Shown piece by piece: positions 23,146-33,507 of a stretch of 36,967 nt of DNA. Under the pieces are notes generated by a model. That model saw only the letters and a list, made by a program, of their open reading frames with translations, was not told where the DNA came from and made no database searches. The translations under genes and the position numbers were made by a program. Each line of letters begins with the position of its first letter. Within the stretch, counting starts at the first letter, position 1. Origin of the DNA: Gemmataceae bacterium (GTDB lineage: Bacteria > Planctomycetota > Planctomycetia > Gemmatales > Gemmataceae); NCBI GenBank assembly GCA_019752375.1, contig JAIEMG010000126.1, positions 1 to 36,967 of the forward strand. The letters run 5' to 3'.

Positions 23146-26100
23146 ATGCGGCTCTCCCCTTTCGGGCTGGTGCTGGCAATCTGGGCAAGCAGCGTCGGCT
23201 GGCCGCAAACGGTCCTCGCTGCGTCCAACGATCGCTTGGCCCGCTTCGAACCCGGATTGATCGTCGAGACCGGCGCACGCATGGGCGCCTGCGACGTGCT
23301 CACCTTCACTCCGGACGGCAAGTTCCTGCTGGCGTGCGGCGACGATAAGGTTGTCCGTATCTGGAAGTTCAATGGCAAAGGGCTCGATCCCACACCGGCG
23401 CAGACGCTGCGCTGGAGCATCTTTCGCGAACAGCGCGGCAGCATCTACGCAATGGCGGTGTCGCCGAACGAGGACGGGCGCTATGTGGCCGTCGGCGGCG
23501 CCGGCGTCCATGTCGCGGCGGGCTCGATCGCGGTCATCGATCGCAACACCGGCAACGTGGTCAGGGCACTCGATCCGTTCAAGGCGGATGACACGAGCGG
23601 CATCTGGGCCCTGGCGTTTTCGCCGAGCGGCGACCGCATTGCCTATGGAAAGGCCAACGGCAGCGTCGGCGTTTGGGACTGGAGGAACGACAAGAACGGC
23701 AATGGGCGACGCCTGGGGTTTCACGGCGGCAAGGCGGCCCTCAATCATGTGCGCCTGGTCGGATTCACGTCCGAGAATCACCTGATTTCTCTCGCGGCCA
23801 GTGGCGATGTGCTGCGCTGGGACACCAGCGTTTCCGGCGGCGCCCCGAAGGACGTGTGCACATTCGAGGGCGGAAAGGTCTGGCGGGCGACGATGAGCAA
23901 GGACCGCAAGTGGATTGCCGCCACGCAGTCCATTCGCTCGCGGCCGGCGCAAGTTTTTTCCATCGACGGCAAGGTCCGCAAGATGGTAAAGCTGGCCGGC
24001 GAGGACGTGCCCAATGGCGTCGCGCTGGATGCGAAGGGCGAGCGCCTGGCCGTCGGCACCGCGACTGCTCCGCTCAAGAGCGACTTCTACAAGGAAACCG
24101 GAGGCAAGGTCCAGGTCTTCGATGTCAAGGGCGCGGAGGCACGTCCACTTCCCGAGTTGTCGCTCGGCTACGTTGGTGAAGCGGTCGCCTTTCATCCAGA
24201 CGGCGTTCACGTCGCGTCCGCCGGGGGAGACGATCACGATATCCGTCTCTGGGACCTGCACCATGTCAGCAAGGGCCCCGTCAGCCGCATCCGCAGTCCC
24301 GGCAATTGCCTGTGGAGCGTGGGCCTTTCCAAGGACAGCCGTTACCTCGGTTTTCGCGGCGAGCGCGATCCCAACCCGTCCACCCCAAATCAGCGCGGCA
24401 AGGGGGCGTGGCGCACGTTCGACCTGCGTGAGCGGCGCTGGGCGTCGCTCAGCGGCAGCTTCGATCCGGTCAAGCCGCTTGAAACCCTTGACGGTTGGAG
24501 CGTCCGCTTCGATCCATCGGACTCCACGGTCTGGTACGCGGTTTCGCCCGCCAAGAAGAGTCATGCCTTGCCGCTCGATTGGTCGTTCTACGGTATGCCG
24601 CGCTGCTACACGTTCATTCCGCGCCGTGGCGACAAGCCTGCACGGTTGGCGGTCGGACATTTCTGGGGCGTCACGCTGTTCGACCTGACGGCCGATGGCC
24701 CGAAGGTGGCCCGGCTGCTGATCGGTCACGCCGGCGAGGTCATGGGACTGGGACTGTCCACGGATCAGAAGATGCTCCTGTCGGCGGGGCGCGATCAGAC
24801 CATCGCGGCGTGGAGCCTGGTCGATTGGCCGACCCACCCGGAGCTGGGGGCACGCTTCTTGCTGCGCCAGGACAAGATCGTTGTCGACGACGTCGATCCA
24901 GGCAGCCCGGCCTGGGAAGCCGGGTTGACGAAGGGCGACGAGGTTGCAGTGTTCGCCTTTCACCCGAGTGAACTGTACGACCCTGGTAAGGTCGTTCCAG
25001 CAAACCGGCGCGCCAATTACAAGATCCTGACGGCCGACGCGTGCATGGAGCGATTGAGGCAGCCCCAGCCAGGAAAGGAGTTCTACTTCCAGGTGCACCG
25101 CGAAGGACGCAAGGACTTGGTGGAGCTGGCGACCCACGTCCGGCAACGGCCGCTCTGGCGCTTCTTCCCGACGCGCAACAACGAATGGGTGCTCTGGCGC
25201 GGTCGGGACTACTACTACGATTGCTCGACCAACGGCGACAGCTACATCGGCTGGCAGGTCAGTGCCGAGGTGGACAAGACGCCGATCTTCTATCGCGCCG
25301 AGCAGTTTCGCCGGTTCTTCCACCAGCCGGAGAAGGTGAAGGCGATGCTCGCCGGCATCCATACGCCGGAACGGGTCACGTTTCCGGAGATGGAGCCGCC
25401 CGAGGTCGTGCTGGAAGCAGCAACGACCGAGGTGGACAAGCAGGACGTGAAGCTGAAAGTCCGCGTAACCGCACGCGGAAGCCGCGACAACCAGAAGCTC
25501 GACAAGGTGCTGCTCTGGATCAACGATTACCAGTTTCTGACCTGGGCGCCGACCAACGGATCGTTTGAAGTGGATGTCGACGTTCCCCGCGGCAAGCTGC
25601 GCCAGGGGGCGAACCTGCTCACGCTCCAGGGCTATAACCGCGCGGGGGGCCGCGGCGAGGCGACGCCCGTGACGGTGAACTACACGGAAACCGCTCCGCA
25701 GCCAAAGCTCTACGGTCTGATGGTCGGCGTCGGCGATTACAGCAAGTGTGCCTTGCGCCAGAAAAAGTCCAAGCTTCAGCTGGGAGACCTCAACGCCGAT
25801 AAGGACGCCGAAGCCATGCACAAGATGTGGCTCGCGCAAAAGGGCAAGCTTTACAAGGACGTGCAGATCGAGCTGCTGGTCAATCAGAATGCATCGCCGG
25901 TCGCGATCATGCAGCGTCTGAAGGCCCTGGCGAAGGAAGTTCGCCCGGACGACCGCCTCGTGCTCTTTTTCGGCAGCCACGGCACCAGCGCCGAGGTCCT
26001 CCAAGAGCTGGTCAAGCTCGACGGCGCCAAGGTGGTGGACGAACTGAGCCCGCTGAGCTTCGCCGTCCTGGGGCCGACGTTCGATCACTGCCGGCCGAAC

Positions 26101-26550
26101 AAGACGTCTATCACCAGCCTCGACCTGTACGAGGCCATCGCCCGGCTGCCCTGCCACAAGCTGGTCATGCTGGATGCCTGTCATTCCGGCGCCATCGCGG
26201 TCAACCCCGTTCGCCAGTTGACGCGCGACGGCGTCGGCCCGATCATTGTGGCCGCCTGTTCACCCAAGGAATCGGCCATGGAATTTGGCCCACTGGACGC
26301 CAATCAGGCATATGGACTCTTTACCATGGCCGCGCGACGCGGCCTGCAGGAAGAATTCGATGACGCCGACCGCGATAAGGATGGCCTCATCAGTGGCGCC
26401 GAACTGGAAGGATATATCCGTACCCGTGTGCCGCAACTCGTGGATGAGCTCAAACGTAACAAAATCGAGGGCATCAAAAGCAGCGACACGCAAACGCCGA
26501 CTGCATTCCTGCCGCGGATGGAACGCAGCGTGTCCTGGGTAAAAAAATGA
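23146..26550 (+). CDS. Exported WD40-PDZ-caspase (peptidase C14) protein with EF-hand
   Basis: The protein has 1134 residues. In order: signal peptide (1-28, ending VLAAS); about 500 residues of WD40-type repeats (CDVLTFTPDGKFLLACGDDKVVRIW, IWALAFSPSGDRIAYG, GLGLSTDQKMLLSAGRDQTIAAW), probably a propeller; a PDZ-like domain (about 575-660, VDPGSPAWEAGLTKGDEV); an Ig-like beta domain (about 750-845); a caspase fold (about 854-1065) with H945 in LFFGSHGTS and C1012 in VMLDACHSGA; and a calcium-binding EF-hand loop (about 1072-1083, DADRDKDGLISGAEL). Caspase-like proteases of this type cut after basic or acidic residues in bacteria. The signal peptide puts this one outside the cytoplasm, and the EF-hand suggests calcium control. 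It is followed after 87 bp by a secreted partner gene. Confidence 0.92.
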   Translation: MRLSPFGLVLAIWASSVGWPQTVLAASNDRLARFEPGLIVETGARMGACDVLTFTPDGKFLLACGDDKVVRIWKFNGKGLDPTPAQTLRWSIFREQRGSIYAMAVSPNEDGRYVAVGGAGVHVAAGSIAVIDRNTGNVVRALDPFKADDTSGIWALAFSPSGDRIAYGKANGSVGVWDWRNDKNGNGRRLGFHGGKAALNHVRLVGFTSENHLISLAASGDVLRWDTSVSGGAPKDVCTFEGGKVWRATMSKDRKWIAATQSIRSRPAQVFSIDGKVRKMVKLAGEDVPNGVALDAKGERLAVGTATAPLKSDFYKETGGKVQVFDVKGAEARPLPELSLGYVGEAVAFHPDGVHVASAGGDDHDIRLWDLHHVSKGPVSRIRSPGNCLWSVGLSKDSRYLGFRGERDPNPSTPNQRGKGAWRTFDLRERRWASLSGSFDPVKPLETLDGWSVRFDPSDSTVWYAVSPAKKSHALPLDWSFYGMPRCYTFIPRRGDKPARLAVGHFWGVTLFDLTADGPKVARLLIGHAGEVMGLGLSTDQKMLLSAGRDQTIAAWSLVDWPTHPELGARFLLRQDKIVVDDVDPGSPAWEAGLTKGDEVAVFAFHPSELYDPGKVVPANRRANYKILTADACMERLRQPQPGKEFYFQVHREGRKDLVELATHVRQRPLWRFFPTRNNEWVLWRGRDYYYDCSTNGDSYIGWQVSAEVDKTPIFYRAEQFRRFFHQPEKVKAMLAGIHTPERVTFPEMEPPEVVLEAATTEVDKQDVKLKVRVTARGSRDNQKLDKVLLWINDYQFLTWAPTNGSFEVDVDVPRGKLRQGANLLTLQGYNRAGGRGEATPVTVNYTETAPQPKLYGLMVGVGDYSKCALRQKKSKLQLGDLNADKDAEAMHKMWLAQKGKLYKDVQIELLVNQNASPVAIMQRLKALAKEVRPDDRLVLFFGSHGTSAEVLQELVKLDGAKVVDELSPLSFAVLGPTFDHCRPNKTSITSLDLYEAIARLPCHKLVMLDACHSGAIAVNPVRQLTRDGVGPIIVAACSPKESAMEFGPLDANQAYGLFTMAARRGLQEEFDDADRDKDGLISGAELEGYIRTRVPQLVDELKRNKIEGIKSSDTQTPTAFLPRMERSVSWVKK

Positions 26551-26637
26551 TGACGTTTTCTGTCCGGCGAGGTCAACCGTCACGTTAGACTTCCGGGAAC
26601 GGACGATAAAACACACTCTTTTGGAGGAGATACAGGC

Positions 26638-28038
26638 ATGAACGCGATGGCACGATCGACGGGGATGGGAATAGGGGTGCTGGGGCTGGTCGCGCTTTCC
26701 TGGTCGGTCAGCGGGTCGGCGGCGCGGGCGGACAATATCGACGCCGAGCTGCTGACGGCCTCCAAGAAGGTCATGAAGGACATCCAGGATCGGGGCTACA
26801 AGAACGTCGGCATCCTGAAGTTCCGCGTCGTGCGCGGGGACAAGCCGTCGAGCTTCAACGTCGGGTTGCTCAACGGCAACATGGCCACTCGCCTGGAGTA
26901 CGCCCTGGTGCTCGTCAACGACGACAAGAACCCGATTGGCATCACCCGCGACGCCAGCCACGTGATCGCGGCCAAGGACAAGCAGGCAACATACCTGAAA
27001 GCCGCCGACCGGCCGGCGATGTTCAAGCACACATTTCCTCTAGCCTGGGGCAATGACAAAGTCAGCGTGGACTGTTTCCTCGCCGGCCAGGTCAAGATCA
27101 GCCCGGACATGAAGAAGACCACCGTCGTCATCGAAGCGTTCGACCGCAAGACCAACGCCCTTCGCGAAGTGGTGAACTTCACGGTGCCGACCGACCGCAG
27201 CATCCTGGCGGACTCGGGCGAGAGCTTTTCGCTCGTCAAGCGCGGCCCGGACAGCCTCAAGCGCCGCGCCGAGGAGCTGGACGACGACGCCACCAAGAAC
27301 GCCAACGATCGCAACAAGGGCAAGAAGATCGTCGAGAAGGACGCTGTCGATAACCTGATCGACCTGGATGTCCACTACAACGACCAGAAGGTCGAAGTCA
27401 CTCGCGACGACAAGGGGCAGGCCAGCATCGCGGAGCCGCAGGAGAACCAACAGGTCCACTTCGTCATCCGCAACAAGAGCGCCGAACGTCTGGCGGTGGT
27501 GATCCGCGTCAACGGCATTAACACGCTGTGCAAGGAAGGCGCGGACAAGCAGGTGGACCAGTGCATCAAGTGGGTGCTGGAGCCGAACAAGCAGTACGCG
27601 ATTCGCGGTTTCTACCTGGAAGACGGCAAGACGGTCGAGAAGTTCAAGGTCGTCGCGCCCGATACGCTGTCCGACCTGAGCCCCGACAAGCTGGGCCTCA
27701 TCGAGGTGGACGTCTTCCGCGAGAGCGGCAACTCGGACGAAGAGCTGCTGCGGACGCGCAAGATCAGCCTCCGCGGCCTCAAGCCCGGCACGGCACGGCC
27801 GGCCACCTTCGCCGCACTCAAGGCCAACGTGTTCCAAACGATGACGGTCAAGAAGAAGCCGATCATCTACGCCGGCGACCAGGAGCAGGCTGTCGTCAAG
27901 GAAACCGACTTCAAGGGCCCGACCCATACCGGCTCGCTGGTCATCCGCTACTACCAGCCCGGCCAGGTGAAGGAAGAACCGAAGCAGGATCCCAAGGAAA
28001 AGCCGAAGGACGATCCGAAACAAGACCCCAAGCAGTGA
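26638..28038 (+). CDS. Secreted protein of unknown function, likely caspase partner
   Basis: The protein has 466 residues. A signal peptide (GMGIGVLGLVALSWSVSGSAARADN) precedes an alpha/beta N-terminal half (KVMKDIQDRGYKNVGILKFRV, typical of periplasmic lipoprotein-type folds that bind other envelope proteins). A central beta-rich region (VHFVIRNKSAERLAVVIRVNG) follows, and a low-complexity Lys/Pro/Asp tail (EEPKQDPKEKPKDDPKQDPK) ends the protein. The ATG follows GGAGGAG at eight bases. It lies 87 bp after the caspase gene in the same direction with no terminator between, so co-expression is likely. I do not recognise a named domain with certainty; a role as accessory or substrate of the caspase is inference. 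Confidence 0.75.
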   Translation: MNAMARSTGMGIGVLGLVALSWSVSGSAARADNIDAELLTASKKVMKDIQDRGYKNVGILKFRVVRGDKPSSFNVGLLNGNMATRLEYALVLVNDDKNPIGITRDASHVIAAKDKQATYLKAADRPAMFKHTFPLAWGNDKVSVDCFLAGQVKISPDMKKTTVVIEAFDRKTNALREVVNFTVPTDRSILADSGESFSLVKRGPDSLKRRAEELDDDATKNANDRNKGKKIVEKDAVDNLIDLDVHYNDQKVEVTRDDKGQASIAEPQENQQVHFVIRNKSAERLAVVIRVNGINTLCKEGADKQVDQCIKWVLEPNKQYAIRGFYLEDGKTVEKFKVVAPDTLSDLSPDKLGLIEVDVFRESGNSDEELLRTRKISLRGLKPGTARPATFAALKANVFQTMTVKKKPIIYAGDQEQAVVKETDFKGPTHTGSLVIRYYQPGQVKEEPKQDPKEKPKDDPKQDPKQ

Positions 28039-28058
28039 TGTAAGTAGGTCGAACAGAG

Positions 28059-28087
28059 CGGCGAGCGCCGAAGGGCGCTCGCCGTTT
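28059..28087 (+). terminator. Intrinsic terminator after the caspase-partner gene
   Basis: An 11-bp perfect stem CGGCGAGCGCC/GGCGCTCGCCG with a GAAG tetraloop is followed by TTT. It lies 20 bp after the stop codon and should end the caspase two-gene transcript, at least partly. Confidence 0.7.
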
Positions 28088-28178
28088 CGTGCATTTCACG
28101 CACTTCGGATTGCAGCCTCGCTTCGGAACGCTTACAGTTGACGGTCGTTTATCCCATCATTGCGGAGGGAACCTCGCC

Positions 28179-29015
28179 ATGCGTTCAATCCTGACGGGCG
28201 TCAATTGCACGGTTGCCGCGCTGGCCTGGCTTGCGGTGCCGGTCCTCGCCTTGATGGCGGCGCCGGCCAGCACGGACACCAAGCCCGCCGGCGAGACGGC
28301 GGGCGACAAGAACCGCAAGGCGATGGAGCAGACCATCAGCATCGAATTTCAGGAGCAGCCGTTGCAAGCGGTGCTCGCTCAGCTCGGAGAACAGAGCAAG
28401 CTCAAGTTCGTGATGGACCGCGCCACGCTCAATCAACTCGGCGGCGCCGATCCCGACCTGCCCATCACCATCAAGCTGCAGGACGTGAAGGTGCGCTCGG
28501 CCCTCCGCTCGATCCTCGGTCAGTACAACCTGGGTTACGTGATGATGGAGGACAGCGTCCTGATCACGACCGAGGAAATGGCGCTGTATCGCCAGATGCG
28601 GCAACGCGTCAACCTGGACCTGGACGAAGTGCCGTTGCCCACCGCGCTGAAGCAACTGGCTCGGAACACGAATACCAACCTGGTACTCGATCCACGCGTC
28701 GGCAAGGACGCGAAGACCACCGCAGTTACGCTGCAGCTCGAAGACGTGCCGCTGGAGACCGCCGTCCGTCTGATGGCTGAGGTGGCCGGGCTCAAATCGG
28801 TGCGCGTCGGCAACGTGTTGTTCGTGACAACCGAGTCACGAGCCGACAAGCTGCGGGCCGAACCGGAGAGCACCCCGCCGCCCAATTCACCGAACGGGTC
28901 TGGCATCGAGAAGGTCATCCCACCGCAGCCCCCGATGGCTGTACCCGCTCCGCCAGCCAACCCCGCCGGCGTGGCGCCCGGAGAGGTGCCACCACCAGCT
29001 CGCGAGAAGCCGTAA
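28179..29015 (+). CDS. Exported protein with two STN-like (secretin short) domains
   Basis: The product has 278 residues. A signal peptide (TGVNCTVAALAWLAVPVLALMAAP) is followed by two tandem secretin/TonB short N-terminal (STN) type domains, about 52-140 and 145-225. Each has the FQEQPLQAVLAQLGEQS / LDEVPLPTALKQLARNT strand-helix, the LQDVKVRSALRSIL / LEDVPLETAVRLM helix and a closing VLITTEE / VLFVTTES strand. The tail (about 230-278) is Pro/Ala-rich. STN domains mediate contacts in secretins and TonB receptors; here no secretin pore follows, so this is a stand-alone periplasmic adaptor. ATG 28179 follows GGAGGG at nine bases. It lies 140 bp after the caspase-partner gene, past a terminator, and so may be a separate unit. 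Confidence 0.8.
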   Translation: MRSILTGVNCTVAALAWLAVPVLALMAAPASTDTKPAGETAGDKNRKAMEQTISIEFQEQPLQAVLAQLGEQSKLKFVMDRATLNQLGGADPDLPITIKLQDVKVRSALRSILGQYNLGYVMMEDSVLITTEEMALYRQMRQRVNLDLDEVPLPTALKQLARNTNTNLVLDPRVGKDAKTTAVTLQLEDVPLETAVRLMAEVAGLKSVRVGNVLFVTTESRADKLRAEPESTPPPNSPNGSGIEKVIPPQPPMAVPAPPANPAGVAPGEVPPPAREKP

Positions 29016-29022
29016 AAGACAA

Positions 29023-29045
29023 AGGCCCGGCTCGCTGCCGGGCCT
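29023..29045. terminator. Bidirectional terminator between convergent genes
   Basis: A 9-bp GC-rich stem AGGCCCGGC/GCCGGGCCT with a five-base loop lies between the plus-strand STN gene and the minus-strand small gene. T-rich sequence follows on the minus strand. Confidence 0.65.
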
Positions 29046-29060
29046 GCTTCTTGCGCGGAC

Positions 29061-29264
29061 CTACACTTCGGGCCAGTTGTTCGAGTCGCGGTAGTGGATG
29101 ATGAGCCGGTTCAGCTCCTTGAGCAGGGCATTGCGCTTCACACCCGTGGGAAGGGCCACGAAGGCGAAATCTTCGCAGGCTTCGGACAGGGCCTCGCGCA
29201 GCGTGTTGACCGGCAAGGGTCGGACTTTGCTGTTGTTCTCGAAGCTTTTCCAGAACGGGGACAT
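29061..29264 (-). CDS. Small conserved hypothetical protein downstream of typA
   Basis: The product has 67 residues, starting MSPFWKSFENNSKVRPLPV, with a mostly helical predicted fold (EALSEACEDFAFVALPTG, RNALLKELNRLIIHYRD). No signal peptide and no known domain. GAGGAGG ends six bases before the ATG at 29264, a strong site; the upstream ATG at 29312 lacks one. It lies 58 bp after typA on the same strand and is probably co-transcribed with it. Confidence 0.65.
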   Translation of the reverse strand: MSPFWKSFENNSKVRPLPVNTLREALSEACEDFAFVALPTGVKRNALLKELNRLIIHYRDSNNWPEV

Positions 29265-29321
29265 GTGCGCCTCCTCTTGTACGAGACGCTCCATTGTACC
29301 CGGTGCAGTCAAGTGCCGGGC

Positions 29322-31160
<1,839 letters not shown>

Positions 31161-31227
31161 GCCTGATCTTCTCTATAATTTCACGACCGCGGAGAGGACG
31201 CGGCAAGGTTCGAAACGTAGACCGCTC

Positions 31228-31256
31228 ATTATAGAGAAACGGGCATATGTCCGCAA
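31228..31256 (-). promoter_or_regulatory. Candidate typA promoter
   Basis: On the minus strand TTGCGG and a perfect TATAAT are 17 bp apart. The predicted start is near 31221, giving a leader of about 60 nt. The -35 matches the consensus at three of six positions. Confidence 0.5.
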
Positions 31257-31294
31257 AGAGCAGCCCCGCGTAACCGATGCCAGGAGCGATATGC

Positions 31295-31783
31295 ATGGAC
31301 CTTTATTTGATCCGCCACGCCGACGCGTTGCCGCTGGGAGAAGGCGGCGTGATCGAGGATTCACAACGGCCGCTGAGCGAGACGGGCCGGGTGCAGTCGC
31401 GTGCCGTGGCCAATGCGCTCAAGCGCGTCGGCATCCGGGTGGAGAGCATGCTCACCAGTCCGGCGGTGCGCGCACGGCAAACGGCCGATGAAATCCTCAC
31501 GCAGTGGACGGAGTCGCCACCGGTCCTGACCGAGTGCGCGGATCTGGCCATCGATGGCAATCGGCGCAAGCTGGCGAAAGTGGTCAATGCGACGGGCAGC
31601 AAGTCCGTGGCGCTGGTGGGTCATCAGCCGGACCTGTGCGAGCTGGCCGCCTGGCTGATCGGCAGCCGCAGGGCGCAACTCGACGTCGCCAAGGCCGGAG
31701 TCGTCTATATCCAGTGCCACGACGAAGCGTCCAAGGGCTGCGGAACCCTGGTCTGGTTGGTTACTCCCGCCTGGTACGGTTGA
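31295..31783 (+). CDS. SixA-like phosphohistidine phosphatase (histidine phosphatase superfamily)
   Basis: This 162-residue protein has the catalytic RHG-type motif at its start (MDLYLIRHADALP, R7-H8), a mid-protein arginine in LTSPAVRARQTADEIL and a second histidine in LVGHQPDLCELAAWLIG. These are the hallmarks of SixA, which removes phosphate from histidines of phosphorelay or PTS-type proteins (for example HPt domains or NPr). The partner here cannot be named; the two kinase systems of this window are possible targets. ATG 31295 follows AGGAG at eight bases; an in-frame ATG at 31277 has no such site. The gene is divergent from typA. Repeats follow it. Confidence 0.85.
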   Translation: MDLYLIRHADALPLGEGGVIEDSQRPLSETGRVQSRAVANALKRVGIRVESMLTSPAVRARQTADEILTQWTESPPVLTECADLAIDGNRRKLAKVVNATGSKSVALVGHQPDLCELAAWLIGSRRAQLDVAKAGVVYIQCHDEASKGCGTLVWLVTPAWYG

Positions 31784-31800
31784 AAGGACGCGCCATGCCC

Positions 31801-31902
31801 GAATGCCATTAACTTAAGGCGAGCGGGGCGTGTAAACGCCCCCGGGTTTGTCTCTCAACCGGGGCGGTTAAACGCCCCCCACGCCGTTAGTTAATGGCAT
31901 TC
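31801..31902. repeat. Composite inverted repeat after the SixA-like gene
   Basis: Outer arms GAATGCCATTAACT (31801-31814) and AGTTAATGGCATTC (31889-31902) are perfect complements. Inside, two near-identical blocks with TAAACGCCCCC are joined by CCGG-type sequence. The whole could fold into one branched hairpin. The unit looks like a small non-coding palindromic mobile repeat (MITE-like or REP-like). Confidence 0.65.
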
Positions 31903-31917
31903 CGCCATGCCCCTTTT

Positions 31918-31996
31918 TGTAGCCGCAGGCTTCAGCCTGCGGGGCGAGTGTACCGCACCCGCGACGCCATGCCGCAGGCTGAAGCCTGCGGCTACA
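31918..31996. repeat. 25-bp perfect inverted repeat with internal palindromes
   Basis: Arms 31918-31942 and 31972-31996 are perfect complements (left arm starts TGTAGCCGCAGGCTTCAGCC) around a 29-base spacer. Each arm contains the smaller near-palindrome GCAGGCT..AGCCTGC. It lies beside another inverted repeat, between the SixA-like and cupin genes. It resembles a dispersed intergenic repeat element. Confidence 0.7.
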
Positions 31997-32060
31997 GCAC
32001 CGCTCGACGAATCGTGCTCGAAATAGCGTTGTAAACCTACCCCGGCTACTGGGAAACGAA

Positions 32061-32417
32061 TCAGTCGAAGTACTCATCCTCTGGGTGCATTGCCGGGATG
32101 CCGAACACGATGGTGCGCACTCCTTCGGCGCTGACGAGGCGATGCCGGGTCAGCGGCTCGATGTAGATGACCATCCCAGGCGCCACTTCGATCGTGTCGC
32201 CATTCATTTCCATCTTGCCCTGGCCTTGCAAAATGTAGTACACCTCGGTGCATTCCCGGTGATAGTGCTTCACCGAGTCCTGAATGAAAGTAATGTGAAA
32301 ATTGCAGACCGGCGTGTCGGCACGCGTGAGAAAGCGCGTGCTCTGCCCGCAAGGACACGGAACGGTGGGTGCATCTTCGGGCCGGCGGACCAGGTAGCCT
32401 GGAGAAGTCGCGGGCAT
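32061..32417 (-). CDS. Cupin-domain protein
   Basis: The product has 118 residues: a single conserved cupin beta barrel. Motif 1 is HYHRECTEVYYILQGQG (H, H, E metal ligands), motif 2 is PGMVIYIEPLTRHRL (second His). A Cys motif PCPCGQSTRFLTRAD precedes the barrel. Small cupins of this type bind a metal and may be enzymes or sugar or acid sensors; the ligand is unknown. ATG 32417 follows GAGG at nine bases; the longer frame to 32654 overlaps the divergent lipoprotein gene and lacks support. The protein is cytoplasmic, and a divergent secreted lipoprotein gene begins 90 bp away. Confidence 0.85.
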   Translation of the reverse strand: MPATSPGYLVRRPEDAPTVPCPCGQSTRFLTRADTPVCNFHITFIQDSVKHYHRECTEVYYILQGQGKMEMNGDTIEVAPGMVIYIEPLTRHRLVSAEGVRTIVFGIPAMHPEDEYFD

Positions 32418-32508
32418 GGCTGGCGTCCTCGATGATCGGTGAGAATTTCCGATCAATATAGCGTGCCGCGCGAAACGCGGCGCTCCTTTTCGCCAGGGAT
32501 GGTTGCGC

Positions 32509-33369
32509 ATGTGGAGAGCCTGCCTGCCACTGATGCTGCTGCTGGGATGCAGCGACGCGCCGCCGCTTCCTCCACATGAAGCCCCCACGCCGTCCATTCC
32601 GAGTACGACGAACTTCGACGCGGCGACTGCGGGCACGATCCAAGGATCGGTCACCTGGGAGGGGCTGGTCCCTTCCGTTGCCCGCTATACGATTCCTCCT
32701 TCGGTCGCAGGCGCTGGCCCGCGCCAGGCGATGCGCTTCGACAATCCGCATGTGCCCCGGATTGCCGTCGGATCGCGCGGCGTCGCCAATGCCGTCGTAT
32801 TCTTGCGCGGCGTCGATCCGGCCAGGTCTCGCCCCTGGGACCATCCGCCGGTGGAAATCGAGCAGCGCGACTACCGGCTGAACGTGCTCCAGGGCAGTCA
32901 CTTTGGCCGCAGCGGTTTCGTGCGCAGGGGCGATTCGATTTCCATGGTTTCGCGCCAGCCGATTCACCACGTCGTCCATGCCGAGGGTGCTGCATTCTTC
33001 AGCTTGACGCTCGCCGATCCGGACCGTCCGCGTCAGCGGCCGCTGACCAAGAAGGGGGTCGTCGAGCTGGGCAGTGCCGCCGGGTATTTTTGGATGCGCG
33101 CTCACGTCTTTGTGGATGACCATCCTTACTACTGCCGGACCGATGATGAAGGGCGATTTACGCTGCCGGACGTGCCGCCGGGGCGTTACGAGGTCATCTG
33201 CTGGATGCCCAACTGGGTCGAGGACGACCGCAACCGAGATCCCGAGAGCGGCAACGTCATCCGAGTCTTCTACAAGCGGCCAGTGGAGGTGACGCGGTCC
33301 GTCAACCTTGCCCCCCAGGCGACGGAGCAGGTCCGCTTCACGCTTTCCGCGGAAGCGTTCAAGCGCTAA
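32509..33369 (+). CDS. Lipoprotein with cupredoxin-like and carboxypeptidase-regulatory-like domains
   Basis: This 286-residue lipoprotein has a short signal with lipobox LLGC (Cys14; LPLMLLLGCSDAP), so it is anchored to a membrane. A plastocyanin/cupredoxin-like beta domain follows (about 45-200; IQGSVTWEGLVP, VANAVVFLRGVD, QPIHHVVHAEGAAFF). The C-terminal part (about 200-270) has a carboxypeptidase-regulatory/Cna-B-like pattern (DDEGRFTLPDVPPGRYEVICWMPNW). Copper ligands of a true type 1 site are not complete in what I can see. Planctomycetes carry many such proteins, probably for binding or surface display. The start may be TTG 32503 or ATG 32509; an AGGGATGG is upstream. Its role is unknown. 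Confidence 0.75.
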   Translation: MWRACLPLMLLLGCSDAPPLPPHEAPTPSIPSTTNFDAATAGTIQGSVTWEGLVPSVARYTIPPSVAGAGPRQAMRFDNPHVPRIAVGSRGVANAVVFLRGVDPARSRPWDHPPVEIEQRDYRLNVLQGSHFGRSGFVRRGDSISMVSRQPIHHVVHAEGAAFFSLTLADPDRPRQRPLTKKGVVELGSAAGYFWMRAHVFVDDHPYYCRTDDEGRFTLPDVPPGRYEVICWMPNWVEDDRNRDPESGNVIRVFYKRPVEVTRSVNLAPQATEQVRFTLSAEAFKR

Positions 33370-33507
33370 TCGCCGCATAATTCGTACATCCCATCATTGT
33401 GGAACTGAATGCCGCTGCCGTGCGCTGGCCGCGATAAAGTACGGTGTGGCTACCGGCAGATATTACAGGGAGAACACCCGGGCCCACGCACCGTGAGGAT
33501 ACGACGC

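Noticed and set aside
22987-26184. A 1065-codon minus-strand ORF opposite the caspase gene
   Set aside because: It mirrors the codon pattern of the real gene; no ribosome site, no motifs, and it is composed of His/Arg/Leu-rich antisense sequence common in GC-rich DNA.
27040-28023. Minus-strand 327-codon ORF opposite the caspase-partner gene
   Set aside because: Antisense shadow; the plus-strand gene has a signal peptide and a strong ribosome site.
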